64,000 nt of DNA from Puniceicoccaceae bacterium Marseille-Q1082. GTDB taxonomy: Bacteria > Verrucomicrobiota > Verrucomicrobiia > Opitutales > Intestinicryptomonadaceae. The stretch is taken from positions 62,001-126,000 of the forward strand of contig CAJGBI010000002.1 in NCBI GenBank assembly GCA_904424815.1, written 5' to 3'. How positions within the stretch are numbered: position 1 is the first letter of the stretch; every line of letters begins with the position of its first letter. The translations under genes and the position numbers were made by a program. Under the pieces are notes generated by a model. It made no database searches. It saw nothing but the letters and a program-made list of their open reading frames with translations, and was not told the DNA's origin. This document shows positions 55,454-64,000 of the stretch, piece by piece.

Positions 55454-56542
55454 ATGAGAATTTTGTCTATAGTAGTAATCCTATCCTGTTCACTAACTCT
55501 ACAAGCGAATTATTATGTTTCAATTGGGGACAACTCAGATGTAAATAATTCAATCGTTTCTACGGGAGGAGGAAATAATTATTATAATAAATCCTTAAAT
55601 GAAGTTATATCTGATACAAGCTATTCCACGGATCCGCTTTTAAAGGGATTTGTGTATATGTTAAAAAAATATCAACAAAACCAATTAACGGGACAGGGGC
55701 ATGTGGACGCTTTTAGACAGATAAAAGCAAATACACCCTATGCAAATATAAGCTTAAAGGTATCTATTTTTGACGGAACTAATGGTATTATATTTTTGGA
55801 TGTGATATCAGAAACTAAGCGCTTTCAAACATTTACACCCATGTCCATTCAAAATGGAGAGTGGACAATAAATGGCAATTTATTAAAGAATAGCAACATT
55901 ATAGGAATATTTACTACACTTTTAAATTATGGTAGACAAATTACCCCTACCGAATTTGAAGAATATAAAAATTTTCTTAAAACGTTACCTCCAGACATAT
56001 CATATCCTGTATTTACAAAGATTACGCATGATACTGCAAAAATTCCAGCTTTTGTAATAACTTATTATACACATAAAGGAGAAACTGTAAGAAAAGTCTC
56101 TGAGTACTTTAAAAGTTTCATTGCTGCTTATAAGAGCAAAGATTCAAGTTTTTATTCTTATTGGGATAAAAAAGAAAGAGAGACTTTGGAAAAAATAAAT
56201 AAGGCGAAGAATAGAATGCTTACATTGGAAAGCCCTATATTATCACAATTAGAAAAATGTAATAAAAATGGGTATAATATCTTAGGAATTTCAGAAATTG
56301 GAACAATAATTATATTATATACGGCAACTGATAATGGAGACTTCTTCCCATTTTTCTTGCGTAAGTATTCTTCAGGTGAGCTTAAATTCGTAGCTTCATC
56401 GTCCTATGGGGGATGTTCCATATATATGATTTCCTTTTTTACTTCCCCGGGGTTTAAAGATAGCTTTCAATTAAGTCCTTCAATATTTTCAATCACTAAA
56501 GATAAAGCAAATGCAATAAATTCATTTTTAAAACAAAATTGA
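55454..56542 (+). CDS. Secreted orphan protein in the AT-rich island
   Basis: 362 residues, not recognised. Signal peptide RILSIVVILSCSLTLQA, cut before NYYVS. The mature part is Ser/Tyr/Asn/Lys-rich and mostly beta, with a charged helical middle (YWDKKERETLEKINKAKNRM). ATG 55454 is preferred to a GTG two codons earlier. Base composition is strikingly AT-rich compared with the host genes, and the codon use (AAA, ATA, TTA) differs, pointing to horizontal acquisition. Confidence 0.6.
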   Translation: MRILSIVVILSCSLTLQANYYVSIGDNSDVNNSIVSTGGGNNYYNKSLNEVISDTSYSTDPLLKGFVYMLKKYQQNQLTGQGHVDAFRQIKANTPYANISLKVSIFDGTNGIIFLDVISETKRFQTFTPMSIQNGEWTINGNLLKNSNIIGIFTTLLNYGRQITPTEFEEYKNFLKTLPPDISYPVFTKITHDTAKIPAFVITYYTHKGETVRKVSEYFKSFIAAYKSKDSSFYSYWDKKERETLEKINKAKNRMLTLESPILSQLEKCNKNGYNILGISEIGTIIILYTATDNGDFFPFFLRKYSSGELKFVASSSYGGCSIYMISFFTSPGFKDSFQLSPSIFSITKDKANAINSFLKQN

Positions 56543-56629
56543 ATTGTGTTTATTCTGTAAAAAAGAGGACTTGATGGTTGAGTGAAGTTTGTTCATGCAG
56601 TTGCGGAGGGGATCTCTATTTTCGGGCTG

Positions 56630-56901
56630 TTAGGGGTTAGTCATTTCTATGAATAACCTTTCAAACTGAAGTGGGCTTTGGGACTTAAAGCCGTTTGCAA
56701 GTTTTATTACAACGTATCCCGTCGGGGACTCCTCCACATCAAGCGGTACTCTTTCCTGACCGTTTGGAAAGAAACCAACACCGCTGCCGTTGAGCCTATA
56801 AAAATCGTGTGCTTGCAAAGCACATCTTCGGAGATCTCCACAACTCCACTCTTAAAGCCAATTCTTGCGAGTATATCGCCTTTCATGAAAAGATATTTCA
56901 A
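56630..56901 (-). pseudogene. Frameshifted small ORF of unknown function
   Basis: Two overlapping frames appear to be one broken gene. The upstream frame starts at ATG 56901 (KGDILARIGFKSGVVEISED). Near 56818 a second frame continues with FYRLNGSGVGFFPNGQERVP and VPLDVEESPTGYVVIKLANG to a stop at 56630. Beta-strand-like and not recognised. The low confidence reflects the short length. Confidence 0.35.
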
Positions 56902-56929
56902 GCGCTCAAAATTTTCCCTAATTTTTGCT

Positions 56930-57202
56930 TTATAGATGGACTATTTTATTCAAGCGCTCTTTTAGCATATTCAACTGTAATCGGTAGGGAGTGTTTGCCG
57001 CATTTTCAGGGGATCTAAAGTTAAATTTCTGTATGTCCTCCGCGTATCTTAGCCGCTTTAAAAAATTTGTAGCTTCAAGTGACAGCCCTTCCAATAGGCG
57101 CTTTTCGCGCCACAGCATACTGTGCTTTATGTCCAAGTTCTTCGCCATTTTTCTAAGCGATAAATTATTTTCGCATTTAGTCCAAGCGCGATATCGCGCC
57201 AT
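56930..57202 (-). CDS. Small putative HTH protein
   Basis: A 90-residue basic protein. NLSLRKMAKNLDIKHSMLWR resembles a helix-turn-helix, followed by helices (LSLEATNFLKRLRYAEDIQK). The ATG directly follows the TAG of the preceding 34-residue ORF with no gap, as in compact phage or plasmid operons. The family is not recognised. Confidence 0.4.
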   Translation of the reverse strand: MARYRAWTKCENNLSLRKMAKNLDIKHSMLWREKRLLEGLSLEATNFLKRLRYAEDIQKFNFRSPENAANTPYRLQLNMLKERLNKIVHL

Positions 57203-57307
57203 CTATAAAATGCCTTCCCTTGAGAGGGGGGCCTTCTTCTCATTGGCTTTTATACAATCGGAACATATAAGTTTAAAGGGCGGGGTTATTCCCCAAAGTT
57301 TTTGCAT
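57203..57307 (-). CDS. Very small ORF (34 residues) with a CxxC pair
   Basis: MQKLWGITPPFKLICSDCIK followed by a Lys-rich end, stop TAG at 57205-57203. The CSDC pair could bind zinc. Support comes mainly from its exact abutment to the next ORF, and it may be a chance frame. Confidence 0.25.
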   Translation of the reverse strand: MQKLWGITPPFKLICSDCIKANEKKAPLSREGIL

Positions 57308-57511
57308 GGAATTCTAGGTTTTTCGAGTTATGCTCCATCGTGTAAAATACCGAATCGAATGCTTAGCCAGAAAGCTAGAAGCAACGATTAGGATTTACTC
57401 GGAGAAGTTTTGAAAATCCCTTCAAGCCAATGTTACCGTGCCGAATATCCGATAAATACTATATATATCTTGACTAGTCGAAATAATATTGTAAAATTTA
57501 ATGGTAAGGAT

Positions 57512-58377
57512 ATGAAAAAATCTCTTGTTTCACTTTGTTGGTGGTATGCATTACCTGTTTCTCGCAACCAAATGGAAATATTGATGAACTCATGCATACT
57601 TACACCGAGATTCGTTTGAAAGATTCATATCCTCCGGAAATGCGTGGGATAGGGAAGATATCAAATATTCAAACCGCTCTGACATCGAATTTCACATCAA
57701 GCAAACTTGTCGATTTTGTAAAATCGGACAGGTCATGCTTGGGTTATTTTGGATATGCTGGAGCGCCAGGACAGCCGAAATATGTATCAGTATGCCGAAA
57801 CAAAGCAGATTTTTATGAGATAAAGTTTATAAGATACAACTTTAAATATGATAAATTGGAGGTTGCGAAAGCATCGGAAATTTCGGAAGATACCGCGGAA
57901 GTTTTGCTTTCTATTTTGAAGGAGCAAATCGCAAAGAGGCAGGACTATGTACAGGGCATATTTGATGGGGCTCCTTACGAATTTGGAATAAGAAAGGCAG
58001 GCCACTTCGATTGCGCGGGCGTTAATCCGTCAGATGCAGTTTCAATTATACGTGTGATGTGCAACATTGTAAAAACCGAAAGTGTGAAAGATATAGAAGA
58101 GTTGCTGAAAAAATGGGAATCTGAATTTGTGGAATGCGTTAACGATAAATTTGTATCGCTAAATCTCTCTAAAGAGACCGCCGTAAAACTTGCCGAAACC
58201 ACTCTGGTCAGTATTTACGGCGCGGATGTGCTTAGACAAAAACCGTGGATAGTGGAGGAAAATGCCAGAAGCTTCAAAATAATGGGGTGGCCGACCGACC
58301 GGATGCTCGGGGGCGTTGCAGAGATTGAAATAAGGCGTTCGGATGGGAAAGTGATGCGCTGTGAGTATGGAAAATAA
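57512..58377 (+). pseudogene. Secreted protein with C-terminal NTF2-type immunity domain, frameshifted in the signal peptide
   Basis: The natural start is ATG 57512 with AAGGA just upstream, giving KKSLVSL. A -1 shift at about 57535 (in CTTTG) continues as LVVCITCFSQPNGNIDELMH, which completes a signal peptide. Without the shift only a TTG at 57535 opens the 280-residue frame. The C-terminal 65 residues (KLAETTLVSIYGADVLRQKP, WIVEENARSFKIMGWP, GGVAEIEIRRSDGKVMRC) match the layout of the NTF2-fold immunity-type domain (Imm-NTF2-2/YbbC-YhhH-like). The middle (60-200) is not recognised. It could be a pseudogene, a sequencing error or a phase-variable start. Confidence 0.6.
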
Positions 58378-59024
58378 AATTTAAAGTGTTTGCTTGAAAC
58401 ATTTGAAAACATTTTGCGACAAAGAAATTCCGCTTATTCTCTTATCTGTATTTTGCATGTTTCCGTGGAAAGTATCGGGGAAGCCAGTATAAGCAACCAG
58501 TCTTATAATATTTTGAATGATTCTATGTAACTGGATCCGAATGGGGAGTGTCTTAAAGGCGTTTTTATTCTTTAACAGCGTTTGGGCCTAAAAGCTATCA
58601 ATCATCAACCCACTCTTCTTCAAAAAATCATTGTAGCGTAGTTTCTCCAATTTCGTATTGTTCTCAAAAAGCACCTGAAGCGCAAAAGAAATCATGCTCG
58701 AAACACCACCGGAATAAAACCTTAACATATTTAAGAATTCGGATTCTCCATAATCATTGCAATTTTGATTTAACACATTGAAAAGTCCGAGTTCGTCCTG
58801 GAAAGCCGATTGGAGGATTTTCTATCCGCTAAATTCCAACTTACACTCACACACTCAAATTCTTTTCCGCCTTTTATTACCTAGCAGGAATACCCTGGGG
58901 GCACTCTTTAGCAAAATGCGGAAAATCGCCTTCGCTTTTTCACTTACTGCGGCTTTGTTCATAAATTGAATTGAACGGAACTGTGCGCTTTGTAATAATT
59001 TTGGAAGATTTGTATTATATAAAA
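58378..59024. other. AT-rich gap with one doubtful small ORF
   Basis: No clear gene. A 62-residue minus-strand frame (58588-58776, MLNQNCNDYGESEFLNMLRF onward, ending KKSGLMIDSF) has plausible composition but no ribosome binding site or known family, so it is not called. Base composition stays AT-rich up to hsdM. Confidence 0.4.
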
Positions 59025-60467
59025 ATGGATTTGAACTCAAAAATTACGAACAAGGCCGCGCTCATATGGGCAATAGCCGATAAGATTACCGGCGTATATA
59101 AGCCCCACGAGTACGGTAAGGTTATTTTGCCGCTTACAGTCATAAAGCGCTTTGATTCCATATTGGAGGAAACAAAATCCGATGTTTTGGCAGCCTTTGA
59201 AAAATGCCGCGACATGGATAACGATATAATGCGAAACGAAATTTTAACAAAAGCTTCCGGACATCCTTTTTATAATACGAGCAAATACACCCTGCGCACG
59301 CTTCTTGACGACCCCGACCATATAGACGACAACTTTGCCTCCTACATTAACGCCTTTTCACCAAACGTATGCGAAATCATTGAAAAATTTGAGTTTGCAA
59401 AAGACGAGCTGCCTAAAATGCGCGAATACGGACTCTTATTTACCGTATTGCAGGAATTTGGCACCGAAAAAGCCGACATGCACCCTTCGCGGGTGAGCGA
59501 CATAGAAATGGGCTACATTTTTGAGGAATTAATCCGCAAATTTTCCGAAAGCTACAATGAGGAGGCTGGGCAGCACTATACTCCGCGCGAGGTTATAGAG
59601 CTCATGGTACACATACTGTTAAATTTTGACAACGCCATGCTTTCCAGTAAGGAAGCCCGCACAATCTACGACCCCGCCTGCGGAACGGGCGGCGCGCAGG
59701 TGCTTATGAGCGTCAACGCAATCAACGGCATAAAGGGGGGGCTCGGGGCTTCCTACGCGAACGGCATCATAGCGGAATTTTCGGCAGAAGTCTCCGCGGA
59801 TTCCGCCCCGCGCCCGAACCCGCAAAAAATCGAAATCCTTTCCGACTTCAAATTCAACCCGTATCTGAGCTCAAAGGCGTTTATGGTTCCGGCGATTCTC
59901 GTATTTCTGATCTCGCTGATAGGCGGAATCCTTGCGGCGCTAAACATTGTGAGCGAAAAGGAACTCGGCACGATGGAGCAGATGAATGTGGCTCCCGTGT
60001 CGAAGACGATGTTCATAGCATCAAAGCTCTTTCCCGTATGGATTATCGGAATGGCGATCCTGTCGGCAGGGATTATTCTTGCCTACGCCGTTTACGGGCT
60101 GCTTCCGAAGGGGAGCTTTCTTCTGATCTACCTGTTTGCCGCAATCTACCTGACGGCTTTCACGGCGTTTGGGCTGGTAGTTTCCAATATTTCTTCAAGC
60201 GCGCAGCAGGCCATTCTGGTGTTCATATTTTTCATAATGATTTTCCTCCTGATGAGCGGCATTTTCACGCCGCTAAGCAGCATGCCCGCCTGGGCGCAAA
60301 ACATGACGCTGCTGAACCCGATGCGGTATATTGTGGAGGCAATCCGCGCAATTTACCTGAAAGGCGCGACGTTCTCCGACCTGCTTCCGCAATTTCTCGC
60401 GATATGCGCGTTTTCGATAGCTCTGAACATATACGCCGTCGCGTCTTTCAAAAGGAGTTCCAACTGA
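59025..60467 (+). pseudogene. Chimeric ORF: HsdM N-terminal fragment fused to an ABC-2 permease C-terminal half
   Basis: From ATG 59025 the first ~223 residues are a type I restriction-modification methylase: N-terminal helical bundle (DLNSKITNKAALIWAIADKI), YIFEELIRKFSE, AGQHYTPREVIELM and the SAM motif DPACGTGG. At about 59695 the sequence switches in frame to an ABC-2-type transporter permease (VNAINGIKGGLGASYANGII, SEKELGTMEQMNVAPVSKTM, six hydrophobic helices, LLNPMRYIVEAIRAIYLKG). The methylase lacks its NPPF/Y site and everything after motif I. The permease lacks its first membrane helix and ATPase partner. Base composition jumps from AT-rich to GC-rich at the same point. It is a recombination or deletion scar, or an assembly join. 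Confidence 0.85.
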
Positions 60468-60626
60468 CTTTCCGGGCTCCGCCGCCGCAACCCGCCCCCG
60501 CCGATTTCGGCGCGGAAAGCTCCGCCGGCAGGAGCGCGAATTTCAAAATAAGCGCGCCGCAAGCCGGCACGCCCAGCCGCATTGCCTGAAATTCCTTGAC
60601 TCGGCATGGCCTATGCCCCATTGTAA

Positions 60627-61541
60627 ATGCGGGTTTCGGTTCTCGCGGACGGCGTTTTAATCTTTCGCGCCCCAAAAAAAATGCACTGGATACCGCTCTC
60701 GTTTTTTCTGCTCATCGGGATTTCCCTGTCGGCAAGGCTCCTCCGTTCCGACGGGTTCATAGCGTTTTCGCTCCGGACCGTTCCAGCGATTTGCGCATTT
60801 ATGGGCGCAATCTTTACGCTCTGGCTCGCGGTTCTCCCGTACGTTTCAAAGTTTGTAGCATCGCCGCTTTTGATTTTGGTTCCGCCGCCCGCAATACTTG
60901 CCGCGGGATTCGCATTCCACGTATCGCGCTCCCTCAAAAGGGGAATTTCCGCGATGCGCGCAACGCTCTCGTTCGCCGCCGGATTCGCGCTTTCCCTCGC
61001 CGTCACCGCCGCCGCAATCGCGGCAAACCTTGCGGTGTATTTCAACACATGGCAGAGCTTGGAAATCCCGTCGTCGCCAAAATGCTTTCTGGAAATGCGC
61101 GCGCGGGTCGCGCTCTGTCCGGAATTCGACAGGCGCATAGCCTTTGAAAGCGGAAAGCGCGTCGGGATATGGATTGACACGTGCGGGCTGGACAAATTCG
61201 GCGTCTACAAACTGGCAAACGGCGCAATATACCTCGAAAGCGAAATCGGCTTCGGAAACTCGTACATAATAGACTCAAAAAACGAAAAAGTTTACGAGGC
61301 GCTGGGGGGCTCCGCAATAGAATTGAAAGGCGGCATGTTATGCGGAAGGGACGGCGGCGGCGGCGAGAGCGAAGTTTCCTATGAAACATACGGCGGGGAA
61401 AACGGAAATTTTAAATCGCCATCAATTCCCGCCGCAAAATTTCTGGACGGCAAAAAATTTATCGGAAGGCTGTCGCGGCGCGCCTTCCGCCCATGCGCGG
61501 AACCGGAACGCCAGCCACCCGCGCCGCAGCAAACACAGTAG
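60627..61541 (+). CDS. Membrane protein of unknown function
   Basis: 304 residues. Four hydrophobic helices lie in the first 140 (WIPLSFFLLIGISLSARLL, ICAFMGAIFTLWLAVLPYV, PLLILVPPPAILAAGFAFH, TLSFAAGFALSLAVTAAAIA). Then comes a soluble domain with WIDTCGLDKFGVYKLANGAI and a Gly/Glu-rich tail. The family is not recognised. ATG 60627 is used; ATG 60681 just before the first helix is an equally good start. GC content matches the host, so it lies outside the island. Confidence 0.6.
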   Translation: MRVSVLADGVLIFRAPKKMHWIPLSFFLLIGISLSARLLRSDGFIAFSLRTVPAICAFMGAIFTLWLAVLPYVSKFVASPLLILVPPPAILAAGFAFHVSRSLKRGISAMRATLSFAAGFALSLAVTAAAIAANLAVYFNTWQSLEIPSSPKCFLEMRARVALCPEFDRRIAFESGKRVGIWIDTCGLDKFGVYKLANGAIYLESEIGFGNSYIIDSKNEKVYEALGGSAIELKGGMLCGRDGGGGESEVSYETYGGENGNFKSPSIPAAKFLDGKKFIGRLSRRAFRPCAEPERQPPAPQQTQ

Positions 61542-61760
61542 CCGGTTAAAATTCTCCCCGCCCCAAAATCCGCCGGATATTTCTCTTGCGCCGAACAATC
61601 CAGAAAAGCGCGGCAGAGCGCCGGCCATTGGAATTTGATATTCGCCCAAACCGCGATGGGCGAACCGCAAAACTCCGCCCAGCCATTGCCAAAAAAACGG
61701 CTCCGGAAAAAAATGCTTGCCTGCCTTCCCCTCATCTACATTATTTATCGGCAATTTTCA

Positions 61761-61834
61761 GGGCGATTAGCTCAGTTGGTTAGAGCGTCTGTTTTACACA
61801 CAGGATGTCACAGGTTCGAGTCCTGTATCGCCCA
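61761..61834 (+). tRNA. tRNA-Val (anticodon TAC), CCA not encoded
   Basis: A 74-nt cloverleaf. Acceptor GGGCGAT/ATCGCCC, D arm AGCTCAGTTGGTTAGAGC, anticodon TAC at 61815-61817, T arm CAGGTTCGAGTCCTG, discriminator A followed by TTGG instead of CCA. No terminator follows within the short gap to gspK. Confidence 0.97.
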
Positions 61835-61937
61835 TTGGCGCCGAATCCGAACGCGCCTTCCGCGCCGGCGGCGTTTTTCATTTTTTCGGTTTTCGCAGGA
61901 GGCGCTGGCTACTTTTGGCGGAAAGCGCGCGGCCGGC

Positions 61938-63047
61938 TTACAGAGTGCCGCGCTCGTGGATTTTCAGGACTTTCATGGACGACGCGCGCGCTGCGGAGGA
62001 TTTTCCGCTCCCTCCGGAAGTCATAGAGCCCGACGACCCTCCGGAATTTCCGCCCGAAGATGAAGTCCCCGCCGTTCCGGACGAGGACGAATTAGTGCGC
62101 GAGCCGTCCGAGCCTCCGGAACTCCCCGACGAAGTTTCGGTTCCGTAAAACGCCACTATCTTGTATTCCGCGATTCCCCGCCGCGCCGTCACCTCTATTT
62201 TAAGCAGGCTGGCCGACGCCGCAGCCATGGCGCGCGGGACAAACCTCGCGCCCCTGTTCTCGATGTCCGAAAGGCTTTCGACCCAATACTTGCCGTCGTC
62301 CACGGTTCCGATTTCCCCGCGTATGGCGCGGTAAAGATCGGGGTCGTAGTCCTCGGATTCGAGCTCGCACAATATGGCGAGCGTTTCCTCAGACGCGGAA
62401 TTGAGATTGACTTTGGAAAAGTTTTCGAGGGAAAAGTTCTCGGAAAGAATCCTGTAAAAATCCGTCGGACTTCCGTCGGCGTCGAAAAATATCTCGTTAG
62501 CGTTTTTAACGAAGGCGAGCTCCGAAAACGACTTGAACGCCCTGTTGGGCGGGCGCGCCGCGCCCCTGTCGTAGTCGTCGTACTCCGCCCCGAACACGCC
62601 GCGCGCGTCGTCGGAATCGCACCAATCGACTATGCAGTCGGCCGCCTGCTGCGCGGACGCCGACGACATCCCCCATTCTTCAAATATCTTTACGAACTTC
62701 TCGGCGTCCATTGAGGAAATCGGTATTTTGCCGCTCTCGTCGGAGATTTTCACGTCCGCCTCGCAGCCGTCGAATTCGACGCGCCCGTCTGCGAGGGGTT
62801 TTCCCCAGCCCTGGCTCTCGGCGTAGAGCCCCCCGTCGATTTCTGCGTACTCGCGCAGGACGGCGACGGCGGCGTTCAGCGCGCTCTCCGCGTCGAGCTT
62901 CAATTCGGCCTCGAGCGCGGCGGACGCGCGCGGCTTCAGCCTCAGGGCGGCGAACTCCACAATCCCGGCGGCCACCGCCGAGGTTATTGCAATCAGCCCT
63001 AGCGTGAAAATCAGCGCCGCCGCCCCGCGAAATCTGCCGAACGTCAT
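61938..63047 (-). CDS. GspK-like minor pseudopilin / general secretion protein K
   Basis: 369 residues. ATG 63047 overlaps the gspJ-like stop (ATGA). N-terminal pseudopilin-like helix (AALIFTLGLIAITSAVAAGI), then the GspK domain with DESGKIPISSMDAEKFVKIF and QQAADCIVDWCDSDD, plus the SAM-like helical domain ending in VNLNSASEETLAILCELE. GspK caps the pseudopilus tip with GspI and GspJ. Unusually, a stretch of about 50 residues rich in Ser/Gly/Thr precedes a basic C-terminus (MKVLKIHERGTL), which standard GspK proteins lack. It is the last gene of a minus-strand operon entering from the right. Confidence 0.83.
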   Translation of the reverse strand: MTFGRFRGAAALIFTLGLIAITSAVAAGIVEFAALRLKPRASAALEAELKLDAESALNAAVAVLREYAEIDGGLYAESQGWGKPLADGRVEFDGCEADVKISDESGKIPISSMDAEKFVKIFEEWGMSSASAQQAADCIVDWCDSDDARGVFGAEYDDYDRGAARPPNRAFKSFSELAFVKNANEIFFDADGSPTDFYRILSENFSLENFSKVNLNSASEETLAILCELESEDYDPDLYRAIRGEIGTVDDGKYWVESLSDIENRGARFVPRAMAAASASLLKIEVTARRGIAEYKIVAFYGTETSSGSSGGSDGSRTNSSSSGTAGTSSSGGNSGGSSGSMTSGGSGKSSAARASSMKVLKIHERGTL

Positions 63048-63709
63048 TTTATCCCCCCGTCGGTAAAATTGTTCAGGCGCACTATGCGCTCCACGGTCTC
63101 GCCGCCGTCCTTGAAAATTATTTTCAGGTATTCGGGCATTGTGGAGCCGGTGGAAGTTTCGCGCAGGGCTGGTTCCGCCTTCCAGCCGCCGACGTCGTCG
63201 TAATAAAGATACTCGAGCCCCGCGACACGGCGCGAGACCTCGCTCCTGTACAGCGCGCAATCCTGCCCGTACTCCTCGGCGTTCACGAACTTCCAGACTA
63301 TGTAAAGCGCTCCGTCGGAGTGCTCGAGCCAGCAGAGCTTTTCGGGAGAAAAACCCGTGGGGGAGACGTAAAACGGGTGGTCGTGCGCGCACCCGAAGGC
63401 GAGCAGCCAGTCGCCCGCGCCCATGCTCTCGGGCTTTTTGGCGACAAACACGGTCTTGTCGGAGTTCGACGCGAATGTCTCGCCAAGCTTAGAGCTGTCG
63501 GAAATCGCCGACGACGAAAACGACGAGCGCAGAAAACTCTCCACCCCGTCTGCGTGGGATTTCAATCCCCCTCCCCTCTCGAGGCTCTCGGACAGGCGCG
63601 ACATGTCGAAGAGCAGCGCGGCCCCGCCGAACATCAACAGCGCGGATATGGAAATCGCGAGCACGCACTCGACAAGCGTAAAGGCGGGTCTCGGGCGGGC
63701 GGGCGTCAT
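63044..63709 (-). CDS. GspJ-like pseudopilin
   Basis: 221 residues with a type IV prepilin N-terminus: short basic leader TPARPRPA, then FTLVECVLAISISALLMF with the Glu at position +5 after the cleavage site. The C-terminal part contains VSRRVAGLEYLYYDDVGGWK, as in GspJ, and LPEYLKI-type ends. It overlaps both neighbours by 4 bp. It is a minor pseudopilin of a T2SS-like or T4P-like apparatus in the periplasm. Confidence 0.82.
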   Translation of the reverse strand: MTPARPRPAFTLVECVLAISISALLMFGGAALLFDMSRLSESLERGGGLKSHADGVESFLRSSFSSSAISDSSKLGETFASNSDKTVFVAKKPESMGAGDWLLAFGCAHDHPFYVSPTGFSPEKLCWLEHSDGALYIVWKFVNAEEYGQDCALYRSEVSRRVAGLEYLYYDDVGGWKAEPALRETSTGSTMPEYLKIIFKDGGETVERIVRLNNFTDGGIK

Positions 63710-64000
63710 CTCGCAGCCTCCATGCGCAGATCCTCGAGATAATCGGTTCTGTCGGTTATTATGTCGTCCCTCTCGGTCGAGATTTCGTACCAGCCCGGGC
63801 GCACGACAAACACCGTCCTCTTGCGCTCGAACGACCTCCCGCGCACGGTTATGTCGAGCCTGAAAAGGTCGGCGATTTCCGTCGGCTCCGCCTCGCCGCT
63901 GGCCTTCAAAATTTCGCCGTCAAACCCGTCGACGTCTATTTCGTCGGAGAGCGAGTCGTAGTCGTCCACTCCCAAAACGGCCTCCACCCCCCTGCGGAAG
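63706..64000 (-). CDS. Partial pseudopilin-like gene (GspI position), cut by the window end
   Basis: The frame is open to the window edge, so the 5' end with any prepilin helix lies outside. The visible ~98 residues include the beta-strand pairs LFRLDITVRGRSFERKRTVF and VVRPGWYEISTERDDIITDR. The stop overlaps the gspJ-like ATG (ATGA). Order I-J-K suggests a GspI homologue, but sequence alone does not prove it. Confidence 0.6.
   Translation of the reverse strand, partial: FRRGVEAVLGVDDYDSLSDEIDVDGFDGEILKASGEAEPTEIADLFRLDITVRGRSFERKRTVFVVRPGWYEISTERDDIITDRTDYLEDLRMEAAR

Overview
The window reads as a chromosomal segment of a Verrucomicrobiota bacterium (PVC superphylum), probably an anaerobic, polysaccharide-degrading, gut-type member. 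The strongest evidence is a five-gene locus at 29.6-37.0 kb. It has the order and architecture of the Akkermansia Amuc_1098-1102 pilus-like operon: secretin, Amuc_1099, Amuc_1100, a PilM-type ATPase and Amuc_1102. Supporting signs are a PEP-CTERM sorting tail on a giant beta-helix protein, LptD (a Gram-negative outer membrane) and many secreted carbohydrate-active proteins. The assignment is inferred from gene families, since no rRNA is present.

Layout. At 0.3-2.3 kb is a GH127-type lipoprotein. From 8.9 down to 2.7 kb runs a minus-strand operon lptD-scpA-small ORF-glmM-TPR protein (envelope and chromosome maintenance). At 10.3-11.7 kb is rpsP-trmD-rplS without rimM. Then come a secreted esterase, a K+/H+ antiporter, a PIG-L deacetylase coupled to nagB, gdhA, and a DeoR regulator. 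At 19.5-26.2 kb are a small membrane protein, a 1449-residue Pmp-like beta-helix protein and a second beta-helix protein. At 26.7-29.0 kb are an arabinose/fucose-isomerase-like protein that carries a signal peptide and an AlkA-type DNA glycosylase. The pilus locus, hemC and ilvC follow. From 39.6 to 48.4 kb is a secreted glycan set (SGNH esterase, GH106 rhamnosidase, an unknown secreted protein, a beta-helix lipoprotein), then an MFS exporter, a lysophospholipid-acyltransferase-like protein and tRNA-Asp.

From 50.9 to about 59.7 kb lies a mobile, partly AT-rich island. It holds nested ISL3 elements with an 8-bp target duplication, a nonsense-inactivated ISL3 relative, an IS30 remnant, orphan secreted proteins, a frameshifted protein with an NTF2-type immunity domain, and a truncated hsdM. 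The hsdM fragment is fused in frame to the C-terminal half of an ABC-2 permease, which marks the right boundary. Beyond it are a membrane protein, tRNA-Val and the end of a type II secretion/pseudopilin operon (GspK, GspJ and a partial GspI-like gene).

The most unusual non-coding signal is a family of roughly 170-bp tandem repeats (R1). Each unit carries a Rho-independent-type hairpin. Two arrays end in an identical palindrome of about 130 nt that overlaps the TGA stop codons of rplS and gdhA. Two further REP-like families (R2, R3) lie beside the arrays.
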